This document shows positions 26,883-36,583 of a stretch of DNA of 57,415 nt, in pieces; positions within the stretch are counted from its first letter, which is position 1; every line of letters starts with the position of its first letter. A program made the position numbers and the translations under genes. The notes beneath the pieces were generated by a model that worked only from the letters and a program-made list of their open reading frames with translations, ran no database searches and was not told the origin of the DNA. The stretch is from Streptococcus vestibularis ATCC 49124 (GTDB taxonomy: Bacteria; Bacillota; Bacilli; Lactobacillales; Streptococcaceae): assembly GCF_000188295.1 (NCBI RefSeq), contig NZ_GL831112.1, forward strand, positions 1,182,132 to 1,239,546. The letters run 5' to 3'.

Positions 26883-28175
26883 CTATTCGTCACCAGTTAG
26901 GTCAGAGGAATTTGCCTCTGAGTCTGTTTCAGTACGACTTGATGAACTTGAACTCATGCGTGTTTCTGTTTGAGAATCATCACTTGATGAAGCTTTTGAT
27001 TCAGATGATGTTTCAGTGCTTGATGATGAACTTTCTTTATAAACATCAACATTGAAGGCCCACTTATCACCCTTGTAAGTTACCTTAATTTGGGCATATT
27101 TTGCCTTGATAAGCTCTGACATTTTGCCACCCTTGTTAAGGGTGTCGTAAATCTTTTCAGCGAGTGCTTTGGCATTGGCTTCAGTTCTGGCACCATCTTT
27201 AGGACCATTAGCAATGTCTTCATCTTTAGCAGTTTCGCCTTGACGGTAAAGCGCTGTTCTTTCAGTGTCCTTCTTAGCATCAGCATTCAGATCATTCTTA
27301 TCATCTACATGTGAGAAGAATTTCCATGTAGGTCTACCTGAGCGTTTTTGTTGATAAATATTTGAAACTTCTTCTTGAACCTTGTCTTGGAAAGCATCCT
27401 CAGTCAATTCTTTCTCTTTAGAAGTATCTGTACTTGCTTTACTTTCACTGCCACTTGCTGTTGAGCTTGATGCAGAAGAGCTTGTTGAGCTTGATGAAGC
27501 ATCTTTAGATTCTGATGATGAAGAAGAACTTGTTGAACTTGATGAAGCGTCTTTAGATTCTGATGATGAAGAAGATGACTCCTTACTTTCTTTAGAATCT
27601 TTATCTTTATCGCTATTATTGGTATTGGAGAATGAAATGCTGTTATCAGAATTATCTGGAGCGTAAATCATTGTATTCTTAGAGTGGTCATCAGATACAA
27701 AAGTACTATTATTGATAATCACTCGGTTATTATCGCCATAATAGTTGTTGATAACAATCTTAGAATGTGCACAACGGTGACCATTACCAGTCACATGATA
27801 ACCTGCTGGTACATCACCATCACGTTTTAAAATAAGGACATCACCAGCAAAGATAAGATCAATATTCTGAATATTGTTATCGTAGGCTAATTTTTCAATA
27901 GAGATTCCCGTCGCTTGAGAGATTCCCCACAAGGTATCACCCCATTGAATTACATATTTTTGACCATCTAACTGTTGTGGATTGATGTTCTGAGTTGTCA
28001 AATTATTTGTAATTTGTTGCGGTGTGCTGGCAATCCAGTTTGTAATATCTGCAGCGTGAGCACTTGTTTGATTTTGATAAAAGCCATCTGCTAACACAGA
28101 TACCGTAGGTAGCCCAATAGGCGCTAGTAAAGCGCCAAGCATCACAGCTTTACCAACATAATTTTTCTTTTTCAT
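26883..28175 (-). CDS. secreted LysM-domain cell-wall protein
   Basis: 430 aa. Signal peptide about 1-30 (ends SVLADGF), LysM domain about 73-117 (YVIQWGDTLWGISQATGISIEKLAYDNNIQNIDLIFAGDVLIL), a hydrophilic stretch, a serine/aspartate/lysine linker about 195-255 encoded by tandem 48-bp DNA repeats, a charged helical domain about 256-385 (ELTEDAFQDKVQEEVSNIYQQKRSGRPTWKFFSHVDDKNDLNADAKKDTERTALYRQG...), and a second Ser-rich tail to the end. LysM binds peptidoglycan; no enzymatic domain was recognised. AAGGAGA precedes the ATG. Confidence 0.9.
   Translation of the reverse strand: MKKKNYVGKAVMLGALLAPIGLPTVSVLADGFYQNQTSAHAADITNWIASTPQQITNNLTTQNINPQQLDGQKYVIQWGDTLWGISQATGISIEKLAYDNNIQNIDLIFAGDVLILKRDGDVPAGYHVTGNGHRCAHSKIVINNYYGDNNRVIINNSTFVSDDHSKNTMIYAPDNSDNSISFSNTNNSDKDKDSKESKESSSSSSESKDASSSSTSSSSSSESKDASSSSTSSSASSSTASGSESKASTDTSKEKELTEDAFQDKVQEEVSNIYQQKRSGRPTWKFFSHVDDKNDLNADAKKDTERTALYRQGETAKDEDIANGPKDGARTEANAKALAEKIYDTLNKGGKMSELIKAKYAQIKVTYKGDKWAFNVDVYKESSSSSTETSSESKASSSDDSQTETRMSSSSSSRTETDSEANSSDLTGDE
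27481..27576. repeat. 48-bp tandem repeat in the LysM gene
   Basis: Two adjoining 48-bp units (27481-27528, 27529-27576) differ at only a few positions and encode a 16-aa Ser-rich unit containing SESKDASSSSTSS. Shorter Ser-rich copies flank them. Confidence 0.75.
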
Positions 28176-28297
28176 TGTATATTCTCCTTAATTTCATACG
28201 AATCCTACCCTGCTATTATACACTTTTTTATTATATTTGTCAATAAATTATATAACTTCCTAATCAATCATTAATTCAAGTTAGCTATTTTTCTTAA

Positions 28298-28322
28298 AAA
28301 TAAAGGGCTTTCCCCTTTATTT
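28298..28322. other. hairpin between divergent LysM and lysS genes
   Basis: Perfect 10-bp stem AAATAAAGGG/CCCTTTATTT with a five-base loop. It resembles a terminator (T-run on the minus side) although no gene ends here; it could block antisense transcription between the divergent promoters. Confidence 0.5.
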
Positions 28323-28354
28323 ATCTGACATTTAGTCATTTGTCCTATCTTTAG

Positions 28355-29893
<1,539 letters not shown>

Positions 29894-29894
29894 T

Positions 29895-29931
29895 AAAAAT
29901 ATCCCATTAGTCAAATAATGGGATATTTTTA
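29895..29931 (+). terminator. terminator after lysS
   Basis: Very strong stem, AAAAATATCCCATTA with TAATGGGATATTTTT, six-base loop. Confidence 0.85.
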
Positions 29932-29932
29932 T

Positions 29933-30490
29933 ATGAGGTATAAACGTGTTCAAAAACTGAAGTCCCTTTTTAAGAAAGAATAAACTGTGGTTGAACATTC
30001 TGAGACGAAGAAAGAAGAAAGTCAATTCGACTTTTCCATAGATCGCACAGATTATTTTTTCTACCAAGCACTTGTATTTTATTGTGAAGAAAATAATATC
30101 CCTTAAAAAAGCTAACGGATTCAGATATGCTACAGACTAATAAAAGAGCTGCTTTTCATCTCAGTATCTTCGTCGCCTGGCTAGCAAAACATGATTTTTT
30201 AAATCCTCAAAGTAATGGATTTAATCTTAAGGATATACAAAAAACTCAAGAATGAAACGATTACAGGTACAGACTATCTCTTTAAACATCTTGATAAAAA
30301 ACTCTATTCAACTGATATCAGTAACACTCTCCTTCCCTTCATCTCTGATTTTTATGAAGATTACATGGATTTCTGTTATACAGTCTTGGTTGATGATGTT
30401 GCTAGAACTGAATTTGACTGGAAAATCTATCACTTGGTTGAAGATGATATTGACAAGATGTTTAGTCAATATAGGACTCACATCGAATAA
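29933..30490 (+). pseudogene. broken gene for a DUF7832-like protein
   Basis: Three frames join into one protein: MRYKRVQKLKSLFKKE, a TAA stop (29981-29983), then VEHSETKKEESQFDFSIDRTDYFFYQALVFYCEENNIP; shift at a poly-A run near 30104; LKKLTDSDMLQTNKRAAFHLSIFVAWLAKHDFLNPQSNGFNLKDIQK; shift at a second A-run near 30240; NETITGTDYLFKHLDKKLYSTDISNTLLPFISDFYEDYMDFCYTVLVDD to the stop at 30490. The HLSIFVAWL...L...DKKLYSTDIS pattern resembles DUF7832-type immunity-like proteins, a tentative match. Reads as a cleanly restorable but inactive gene. Confidence 0.7.
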
Positions 30491-30495
30491 TATGA

Positions 30496-30528
30496 AAAAT
30501 GCTTCTCTCAAAACGAGAGAAGCATTTT
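30496..30528. terminator. bidirectional terminator
   Basis: Perfect 14-bp stem AAAATGCTTCTCTC/GAGAGAAGCATTTT with a five-base loop between the two opposing broken genes. Confidence 0.85.
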
Positions 30529-30529
30529 C

Positions 30530-30838
30530 TTATTTCCAAAATTTTGCTTTTGAAGCTGCGATCCAAGCTGATAAACAAGCTAGGGCTACTTCTGCATAGA
30601 TAGCATATTGTTTAGCAGGATAAAGCCATGCTTTGTTTTATTCATGCCAACGAGACTTCCAGAGACCGATGTAATCTCCTGTCATTTCAGGATTTTTAAG
30701 GAGCTCCATGTAATTTGCAAGTAAATTGTCTGGCTGATTCATCTGCACGTTGATGATAAAAATCACAAGAGCAACCGAGATGACGACTAAGAGTACCAGG
30801 GTAATCTTTTTCTTAGCTGTTAGTTGAAATGTTTTCAA
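30530..30838 (-). pseudogene. small membrane protein gene split by in-frame TAA
   Basis: The 5' part encodes 66 aa with an N-terminal membrane helix (KKKITLVLLVVISVALVIFIINV) and ends GLWKSRWHE at a TAA (30638-30640). The same frame continues NKAWLYPAKQYAIYAEVALACLSAWIAASKAKFWK to TAA at 30530-30532, giving a second hydrophobic segment. The original product was probably a 102-aa two-helix protein; the first part alone could still be made. Family unknown. Ends directly at a strong shared terminator. Confidence 0.65.
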
Positions 30839-30953
30839 TTATTTTTTCTCCATCATCTATGAAATCATCTACTCTTATAATTTAGTATAAAAAGTCAATT
30901 CTGAAAAGTCCTCTATGATATCAATGTAGGATAAGTCAATACCTTTCGAAACC

Positions 30954-30981
30954 TTGCACATCTTCTTCATAGTGCTATAAT
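30954..30981 (+). promoter_or_regulatory. mntH promoter
   Basis: TTGCAC (30954-30959), 16-bp spacer, TATAAT (30976-30981). A leader of about 58 bases follows. Manganese-dependent control is expected for this gene, but I could not identify a repressor site with confidence. Confidence 0.7.
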
Positions 30982-31046
30982 AAAATTGTCAGTCTGCTCG
31001 GAAATAAGGCTATTCTTGCGCAGATGTGACTTAGAAAGAGGTGTTT

Positions 31047-32381
31047 ATGACATCTTTAAAAAAGGTTTCCCTTTCGGAGGTAAACCAATCAATTGATACA
31101 CCAAATAATAATCGTTTTTGGCAAAACCTTAAGGCTTTCTTGGGACCTGGGGCACTTGTGGCCGTGGGATACATGGATCCAGGAAACTGGATTACTAGTG
31201 TCGTCGGTGGGGCGACCTACAAATACAGCCTACTCTTTGTCATCTTAATTTCATCATTAATCGCTATGCAGTTGCAACAAATGGCTGGGAAATTAGGGAT
31301 TGTGACCCAAATGGACCTAGCTCAAGCGACTGCCTATCACTCGCCTAAATGGTTGCGATACACGCTTTGGGTAGTCCTAGAGCTAGCCTTAATGGCCACG
31401 GACTTGGCTGAAGTGCTTGGTTCTGCCATCGCACTAAACCTACTCTTTGGTATTCCAATCATGGTAGCCATCCTAGTAACGGTCCTAGACGTCTTTTTAC
31501 TCCTACTCATCATGAAGCTAGGGTTCAAAAAAATCGAAGCTATCGTTTCAACCTTAATTTTGACAATATTGGTTATCTTTGTCTATCTGGTAGTTTTGTC
31601 TGAACCGAGTATTACGGGGATTCTCGAAGGATATCTCCCTACACCAACTCTCTTCGAGACTCATGCCGCTGGACATACCAACCAGTTAACTTTGGCACTT
31701 GGGATTGTGGGGGCGACCGTTATGCCACATAATCTCTATTTGCACTCGTCCTTGTCTCAAACGCGTAAGGTTAACCATTCTGATGGTGATGATGTAACAA
31801 AGGCTGTCCGTTTCATGACCTGGGATTCAAACATCCAGCTGACTTTGGCCTTTGTGGTAAACTCCCTCCTCTTGATTTTGGGGGCTGCTCTCTTCTTTGG
31901 TCACGCTTCTGATATTTCAGCCTTCTCGCAAATGTACAATGCTCTTCAGGACTCCAAGATTGCCGGTGCGATAGCTAGTTCGACACTTTCAACTCTCTTT
32001 GCCTTGGCTCTCTTAGCTAGTGGACAAAATTCTACAATTACAGGGACCTTGACTGGTCAGATTGTTATGGAGGGCTTCCTCCACATGAGGTTACCGCAGT
32101 GGGTAATTCGTTTATTCACACGTCTCTTCGCCTTGCTACCTGTTATCATTGTAGCTATTCTCTACGGTGATCAAGAAAAGACTCTAGATCAACTCTTGGT
32201 TTATTCACAAGTTTTCCTCTCACTTGCCTTGCCATTCTCTATTTTCCCTTTGATTTACTATACTTCTAAGAAATCACTTATGGGAAAACACGTCAATGCC
32301 AAGTGGAATACCTTCCTTGGTTACGCCATCGCTCTTGTCCTAACCATTCTCAATCTCAAACTTATCATTGATACGTTTTAA
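31047..32381 (+). CDS. mntH: Nramp-type manganese/divalent metal transporter
   Basis: 444 aa proton-coupled metal importer with 11 predicted helices. Diagnostic DPGN in VAVGYMDPGNWITS (helix 1) and the MPHN motif in GATVMPHNLYLHSSL (helix 6) supply metal ligands; the conserved ASGQNSTITGTLTGQIVMEGF segment follows. Imports Mn2+, supporting SodA. The frame opens at GTG 31041, but ATG at 31047 has GAGG at a suitable distance. Confidence 0.95.
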   Translation: MTSLKKVSLSEVNQSIDTPNNNRFWQNLKAFLGPGALVAVGYMDPGNWITSVVGGATYKYSLLFVILISSLIAMQLQQMAGKLGIVTQMDLAQATAYHSPKWLRYTLWVVLELALMATDLAEVLGSAIALNLLFGIPIMVAILVTVLDVFLLLLIMKLGFKKIEAIVSTLILTILVIFVYLVVLSEPSITGILEGYLPTPTLFETHAAGHTNQLTLALGIVGATVMPHNLYLHSSLSQTRKVNHSDGDDVTKAVRFMTWDSNIQLTLAFVVNSLLLILGAALFFGHASDISAFSQMYNALQDSKIAGAIASSTLSTLFALALLASGQNSTITGTLTGQIVMEGFLHMRLPQWVIRLFTRLFALLPVIIVAILYGDQEKTLDQLLVYSQVFLSLALPFSIFPLIYYTSKKSLMGKHVNAKWNTFLGYAIALVLTILNLKLIIDTF

Positions 32382-32388
32382 ACAAAAT

Positions 32389-32412
32389 AAGGTCAGCGCC
32401 ATGCTGACCTTG
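32389..32412. terminator. bidirectional terminator
   Basis: AAGGTCAGC/GCTGACCTT perfect 9-bp stem (32389-32397, 32403-32411) between mntH and the opposing YdbC-like gene; T-rich on both strands. Confidence 0.75.
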
Positions 32413-32414
32413 TT

Positions 32415-32627
32415 TTAGTTTTTGAAGGCGTCAACGAGAACTTGAAATTCTTCGTTGCTAAGGGTAATTCCCTTGCCCATCTTGGTATGGTCTGGACTCC
32501 AAGTGCGGATATCGTACTTGGCTGGTGCTCCGTTAAAGCTCACACGATTAAGCTCCTTAGTCCAGCCCTTGTCATTCTCAGACAAGACCAAGAGTTTTTC
32601 TTCAATTTCAAATGAAAATTCTGCCAT
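32415..32627 (-). CDS. YdbC-like (PC4-fold) ssDNA-binding protein
   Basis: 70 aa. FSFEIEEKLLVLSENDKGWTKELNRVSFNGAPAKYDIRTWSPDHTKMGKGITLSNEEFQVLVDAF matches the YdbC/PC4 family, a small homodimer that binds single-stranded DNA and may act in transcription. AGGT-type ribosome site a few bases before ATG. Converges on mntH. Confidence 0.88.
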   Translation of the reverse strand: MAEFSFEIEEKLLVLSENDKGWTKELNRVSFNGAPAKYDIRTWSPDHTKMGKGITLSNEEFQVLVDAFKN

Positions 32628-32713
32628 TTGCTTACCTCCACTAGCTTTATTCGTTTTTCTCTGTGAAAATTGTGTGTTTTAGAAAGAAGTTATCCACAAA
32701 ATTTCACCTTTCA

Positions 32714-32722
32714 TGCTATAAT
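32714..32722 (+). promoter_or_regulatory. extended -10 before the 94-aa gene
   Basis: TGCTATAAT about 30 bases before the ATG; no clear -35. Confidence 0.5.
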
Positions 32723-32751
32723 TATTTTATCAAGAAATGAAGGAAATGACC

Positions 32752-33036
32752 ATGATAAACTTTTTAGAAGCGGTAAAGCATCAGCTTCATCAGTTTGTGG
32801 AAACAGGTCACAGCAAACCTATCCACCTAATGCAAAATCATCTTATTAACGATATCTATCGTGCTATTGATAATAAACAAATGGTCATGCTGACTTCTAA
32901 TCAGAAGATCTATAAAGGCTACATCAATCGTTATGACAGCCAGCGTCAGGCTATCTTTATCGAGCAGGACAAAGTTATCAGCATGATTGAACTAAAAGAC
33001 ATTAAACGTCTAAAAATCATATCACAACGAGGTTAA
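32752..33036 (+). CDS. unknown small cytosolic protein
   Basis: 94 aa, not firmly recognised. A helical N-terminal half (INFLEAVKHQLHQFVETGHSKPIHLMQNHLINDIYRAIDNKQ) and a beta-rich C-terminal half (MVMLTSNQKIYKGYINRYDSQRQAIFIEQDKVISMIELKDIKRLKII) resembling the layout of YolD-like or SH3-like small proteins. The ATG at 32752 follows AAGGA by seven bases; two upstream ATGs in frame lack a site. Confidence 0.7.
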   Translation: MINFLEAVKHQLHQFVETGHSKPIHLMQNHLINDIYRAIDNKQMVMLTSNQKIYKGYINRYDSQRQAIFIEQDKVISMIELKDIKRLKIISQRG

Positions 33037-33060
33037 GTTTATCAGTTAACCTTGTTTTAT
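33030..33060 (+). terminator. terminator before bioY
   Basis: AGGTTAA/TTAACCT stem (33030-33036, 33046-33052) then TGTTTTATT. Its TTAAC core resembles the BirA half-sites downstream, but it is positioned as a terminator. Confidence 0.55.
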
Positions 33061-33067
33061 TATGAGG

Positions 33068-33096
33068 TTGACTATTCCAGAAGTGCTTGTTATAAT
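33068..33096 (+). promoter_or_regulatory. bioY promoter
   Basis: TTGACT (33068-33073), 17-bp spacer, TATAAT (33091-33096): close to consensus. Confidence 0.8.
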
Positions 33097-33128
33097 AAGT
33101 TAACTATTAATTTACGAAAGGTTAACTA
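33097..33128 (+). promoter_or_regulatory. putative BirA operator of bioY
   Basis: Two inverted GTTAAC half-sites (33099-33104 and 33121-33126; extended AAGTTAAC and GTTAACTA) 16 bp apart, covering the transcription start and the ribosome site. The layout matches the TTGTTAAC-N14-16-GTTAACAA type operator of the biotin repressor BirA in Firmicutes. Confidence 0.6.
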
Positions 33129-33132
33129 AAAA

Positions 33133-33672
33133 ATGACACAAAATCGTACACTGTCACTCATACTTCCCGCCTTCGGTGCTGCTATCATTGCTGCACTGGC
33201 TCAAATCATCATTCCGATTGGTGCAGTACCCATTACTCTCCAAACCTTCGCTGTCGGACTTGTTGCTGCCATCCTTAAGCCAAGAGATGCAACTCTTGCC
33301 GCTACCCTCTACCTTATCCTCGGCGCTATTGGTCTACCCGTTTTCGCAGGAGGTGGCGGTGGGCTTCAAGCCTTCTTTGGTCCTTCAGCTGGCTATTTGT
33401 TGGCTTATCCTTTTTTTGCTCTTGTCACATCAGTACTGACTCATGCTAATACTCCTATCTGGAAAAGCTTTTTGGCTTTTGTTTTGGGAGATGCACTTGT
33501 CTTTGTCGGTGGTATCCTCAGCCTTCACTTTCTTGGAAAGATGGGTTGGTCTACAGCCGTAGCTGTTGGTTTAACACCCTTTATCATTCCTGACCTCATT
33601 AAAGGTCTCATCGTCGCTTTGGTGACTAAGCCAGTCTTAAAAGCTCTTAAAAATCATAGTTACTTTAACTAA
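33133..33672 (+). CDS. bioY: biotin transporter substrate component BioY
   Basis: 179 aa membrane protein with six helices; S-component of an energy-coupling-factor biotin importer. Landmarks: IPIGAVPITLQTFAVGLVAAIL, LYLILGAIGLPVFAGGGGGLQAFFGPSAGYLLAYPFFA and FIIPDLIKGLIVALV. The motor genes are not in this window. GAAAGG ribosome site lies inside the putative BirA operator, so repression could block both transcription and translation. Confidence 0.96.
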   Translation: MTQNRTLSLILPAFGAAIIAALAQIIIPIGAVPITLQTFAVGLVAAILKPRDATLAATLYLILGAIGLPVFAGGGGGLQAFFGPSAGYLLAYPFFALVTSVLTHANTPIWKSFLAFVLGDALVFVGGILSLHFLGKMGWSTAVAVGLTPFIIPDLIKGLIVALVTKPVLKALKNHSYFN

Positions 33673-33718
33673 AAAAGATTGAAGACTTTGTTCGTGTAAA
33701 CAGAATCTTCAATCTTTT
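33673..33718. terminator. bidirectional terminator
   Basis: Perfect 13-bp arms AAAAGATTGAAGA/TCTTCAATCTTTT with a 20-base loop between bioY and the opposing CHY gene. Confidence 0.75.
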
Positions 33719-34035
33719 TATTTTTCAAAATAAATGTCATAGTGCTTTGAACAAGCTGGATTAAAGGCACTGTGACAATTGGGACAGGCTACTACCTCTT
33801 GATATTCCTCGATCGTCATTTCGTACCTACAAACACCACAGATAAGGACCTTGTCCTGCTTGATCTGACAAGGATAAGCTCGAAATCTATGTTCCTCCAA
33901 GCTATCATGACACTGATAACAGGCATAATACTTCAGACAATCGAAGCATTTTAGGGCAACAATATCTAACTCTGTGTGATAATGCTGGCACCTGCTCTCA
34001 TTATCTACCAAGAGACCATATATTTTTCTCGTCAT
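33718..34035 (-). CDS. CHY zinc-finger protein
   Basis: 105 aa zinc-binding protein. CHY-type pattern: CQHYHTELDIVALKCFDCLKYYACYQCHDSLEEH, then CGVCR and CPNCHSAFNPACSKHYDIYF, giving about ten Cys and several His for two or three zinc sites. Family function in bacteria is unclear. The start shares a base with the stop of the U32 gene, so it is co-translated with it. Confidence 0.88.
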   Translation of the reverse strand: MTRKIYGLLVDNESRCQHYHTELDIVALKCFDCLKYYACYQCHDSLEEHRFRAYPCQIKQDKVLICGVCRYEMTIEEYQEVVACPNCHSAFNPACSKHYDIYFEK

Positions 34036-35321
34036 TAGGCACGAACAGTCTTACTTGAACCGTCTTTTTGGTAGAGGTTAATCAAACCTTCTTTAGTTGA
34101 ACGAATCATGTCACCAGGTTTAACTTCTTGTGGCACGGTAATAGTAAGAAGTTCCATTGGGTTTGGTGCACGGTCAATCTTATTACCATTAGCATCGTGA
34201 AGATCTTTGATCTCACACTCGAAATGACGGAAGCCTGGTCCGTAGAATTCAACGTGGTCACCTTCGAGGATAACGTTACGTTGCCGGATTGTAGCTGTCA
34301 TAGTTGCTGGATCAAAGTCTACGACTTCACCGACGAATTTGTATTGCGGAATCTTACGACGGGCACCAAAGAGTTGTTCGTTTTCTGTTGGTGTCTTGTA
34401 GTAGAAACCTGTTGCCAATTCACGTTGGGCAACTTTCCAGAGTTCGTTAATCAAATCATCTTTGATGGCATAGAAGGCTTCTGCACTTTCCATGTAAGCG
34501 TCACATGCAGCCTTGTAACAGTTGGCAACTGTTGATACGTAGTGGACAGATTTCATACGACCTTCGATTTTCAGGCTATCAACACCATTATCGATAAGGT
34601 CTGGAATATTTTCAATCATACACATGTCAACGGCTGACATTGAGTATTCTTCAGGAACTTCACCGTGAATACTCTTACGCTCTTGACCGAATGGCATGTC
34701 GTAAAGGTCGTATTTCCAGCGGCATGACTGAGAGCAGCCACCACGGTTGGCATCACGGTCTGACATATGGTTAGAAAGGGTACAGCGACCTGAGTATGAG
34801 ATACACATAGCACCATGGACAAAGGCCTCAATTTCAAGATCCGTACGTTTACGGATTTCAGCCAATTCTTCCATAGTTACCTCACGTGCCAAAACAACAC
34901 GGGTCAAACCATACTGTTTCCAAAAATGGAAGGTTTCAACGTTTGTCGCAGATGCTTGCGTTGACAAGTGGATGTTAAGCCCTGGAGCGTAGGTTGAACA
35001 AATTTCAATCAAGGCTGGGTCAGATACGATAACGGCATCGAGCCCCATATCACGCAACTCACGGAACCACTCACCAGCACCTTTTTCATTTCCTTCATGG
35101 GTAACCATGTTTGAAGCAACGTGAACATCAACACCACGAGCGTGAGCGTATTCGATACCTTCACGAAGTTCATCCATGGTGAAGTTTCCGGCACGGCTAC
35201 GCAAACCATAGGCTTGTCCACCAACGAAAACAGCATCTGCGCCGTAATTTACAGCGACTTTCAATTTTTCCAAAGTCCCAGCAGGTACCAAAACCTCTGG
35301 GCGTTTTTTAGTTGTAGTCAT
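34035..35321 (-). CDS. trhP2: U32 peptidase-family tRNA hydroxylation protein (larger subunit)
   Basis: 428 aa. U32 signature EAFVHGAMCISYSGRCTLSNHMSDRDANRGGCSQSCRWKYDLYD with the conserved Cys residues, N-terminal TIM-barrel part (EVLVPAGTLEKLKVAVNYGADAVFVGG) and a C-terminal beta domain. Together with the smaller U32 protein upstream it corresponds to Bacillus YrrO/YrrN (TrhP2/TrhP1), which make 5-hydroxyuridine at tRNA position 34 using prephenate. Old annotations call these collagenase-like proteases. ATG at 35321 follows GGAG; the frame opens six codons earlier without a site. Confidence 0.88.
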   Translation of the reverse strand: MTTTKKRPEVLVPAGTLEKLKVAVNYGADAVFVGGQAYGLRSRAGNFTMDELREGIEYAHARGVDVHVASNMVTHEGNEKGAGEWFRELRDMGLDAVIVSDPALIEICSTYAPGLNIHLSTQASATNVETFHFWKQYGLTRVVLAREVTMEELAEIRKRTDLEIEAFVHGAMCISYSGRCTLSNHMSDRDANRGGCSQSCRWKYDLYDMPFGQERKSIHGEVPEEYSMSAVDMCMIENIPDLIDNGVDSLKIEGRMKSVHYVSTVANCYKAACDAYMESAEAFYAIKDDLINELWKVAQRELATGFYYKTPTENEQLFGARRKIPQYKFVGEVVDFDPATMTATIRQRNVILEGDHVEFYGPGFRHFECEIKDLHDANGNKIDRAPNPMELLTITVPQEVKPGDMIRSTKEGLINLYQKDGSSKTVRA

Positions 35322-35416
35322 AATTTCTCCAATTTGCAAGATTGTCGATTTTAGTTTTTATAAGGCTCCTTCGTTCCCTGAAAATGGAAAACTCTCAAAC
35401 GAAGGAGAAAGTATGT

Positions 35417-36346
35417 TTATTTTACACGGTCAGGTTCATAATCATAGAAACCTGTATCCAAACCGCGGTTGGCTGGGTGTAATTTGTGAATAGCCTCATC
35501 AAAAAGGAAGGCTTGGTCTTGTGAAAATTCGCCAGCCACGATGAGGTCACGAGCCTTCACAAAATACTCAGTGATTTTTACAAAGTTTTCACCTGGGCAA
35601 TAAACACCGTCCAACTTCCAGTGGTCGAAGCCATGTTCGATGAGTTCTGAAAGCTTGGTCATCATATCCAGGTCATTGTTGGCAAAGATATGTGTTCCAT
35701 GCAAGTCTTCATAAACTGAGTAGTGAGATTCTGGGTCACCAGGCTCAGAAAGGAAGAGGTCACGTTCTTTGGTAACAGCTTCATCCGTTTTGATAAAGTT
35801 GTAGTAATTTTGAAGAAGTGGACGTTTTGAGTGATGAATGATACTTGCACCATAAACCAAAACCTCGGCCGGAATCTGAAGATTTTCAGCCATGATGAAG
35901 AGTTCCGCAGACGGAATCTCACGAGCCAAAACCGCTTCAGATGCTCCTGCTTGTTTGCCCCAGAAATTAATCTGACGGCTAGAGGTTACCATGGTTGAAG
36001 CATCATAAATCATTTTGAAGGGACGTTTGTCACGGTTACAGATGTAGAAAACTCCTGCATCACCAACCGTGATATAATCTGCCTTGATTTCTTCAAGAAA
36101 ATCAAGGTAGTCTGGAAGAGCATCCATCATACCTTGGTGCATGAGAGCGTTAACGGCAACAGTCAATTCCTTGCCAGACTCATGTACCAGCTCTGCAATC
36201 TTTCGCATCTCTGCGAATGAAAAAGGCTTAGGCAAACGAAGGCCAAAAGCTTTTTCGCCGATGTAAATACGATCTACGCCAAGTTCTAGGAGCTCACGTG
36301 CCTGCTCGTAGCTCTCAGCAGTCGCTGTAATCACTATTTTTTCCAT
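35417..36346 (-). CDS. trhP1: U32 peptidase-family tRNA hydroxylation protein (smaller subunit)
   Basis: 309 aa U32-family TIM-barrel protein: MEKIVITATAESYEQARELLELGVDRIYIGEKAFGLR, VNALMHQGMMDALPDYLDFL, FKMIYDASTMVTSSRQINFW. It lacks the four-Cys signature of its partner, as in Bacillus YrrN. First gene of the pair, 95 bases before the larger subunit gene. Assignment rests on family pattern and adjacency. Confidence 0.85.
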   Translation of the reverse strand: MEKIVITATAESYEQARELLELGVDRIYIGEKAFGLRLPKPFSFAEMRKIAELVHESGKELTVAVNALMHQGMMDALPDYLDFLEEIKADYITVGDAGVFYICNRDKRPFKMIYDASTMVTSSRQINFWGKQAGASEAVLAREIPSAELFIMAENLQIPAEVLVYGASIIHHSKRPLLQNYYNFIKTDEAVTKERDLFLSEPGDPESHYSVYEDLHGTHIFANNDLDMMTKLSELIEHGFDHWKLDGVYCPGENFVKITEYFVKARDLIVAGEFSQDQAFLFDEAIHKLHPANRGLDTGFYDYEPDRVK

Positions 36347-36583
36347 AACTTACATTATAGCACAAATGACCTGATTATTTTATAATTTTTATCCTATTTA
36401 CGAGTATTTAGATATTTATATTTAGTTTTTAAATACTTAATTTTAGAGAAAATACAAAAAAACTTTGCAAGTCCAATTTTTTTATGGTATCATTAATGAG
36501 ATTCTAAATAGTGAAATACTGACTAAATATTTTAACCGACATGGAAAAGTGGTTTAGGTATTTTATATAGAAAGGAGGCAGAC
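36347..36583. other. AT-rich divergent intergenic region
   Basis: Shared upstream region of the U32 pair and DUF3270 genes. No ORF. Very AT-rich, with several TATTTA/TAAATA tracts; no single convincing promoter was chosen. Ends in a strong AAAGGAGG ribosome site for the plus-strand gene. Confidence 0.4.

Noticed and set aside
30860..31046. Manganese riboswitch before mntH
   Set aside because: The leader is only about 60 bases and lacks the conserved yybP-ykoY motifs.
32690..32698. Perfect DnaA box TTATCCACA
   Set aside because: It is a single site without a cluster, AT-rich unwinding element or dnaA/dnaN nearby, so not an origin.
34035..36346. Collagenase-like secreted proteases
   Set aside because: No signal peptides; the pair fits the cytosolic tRNA-hydroxylation U32 proteins better.
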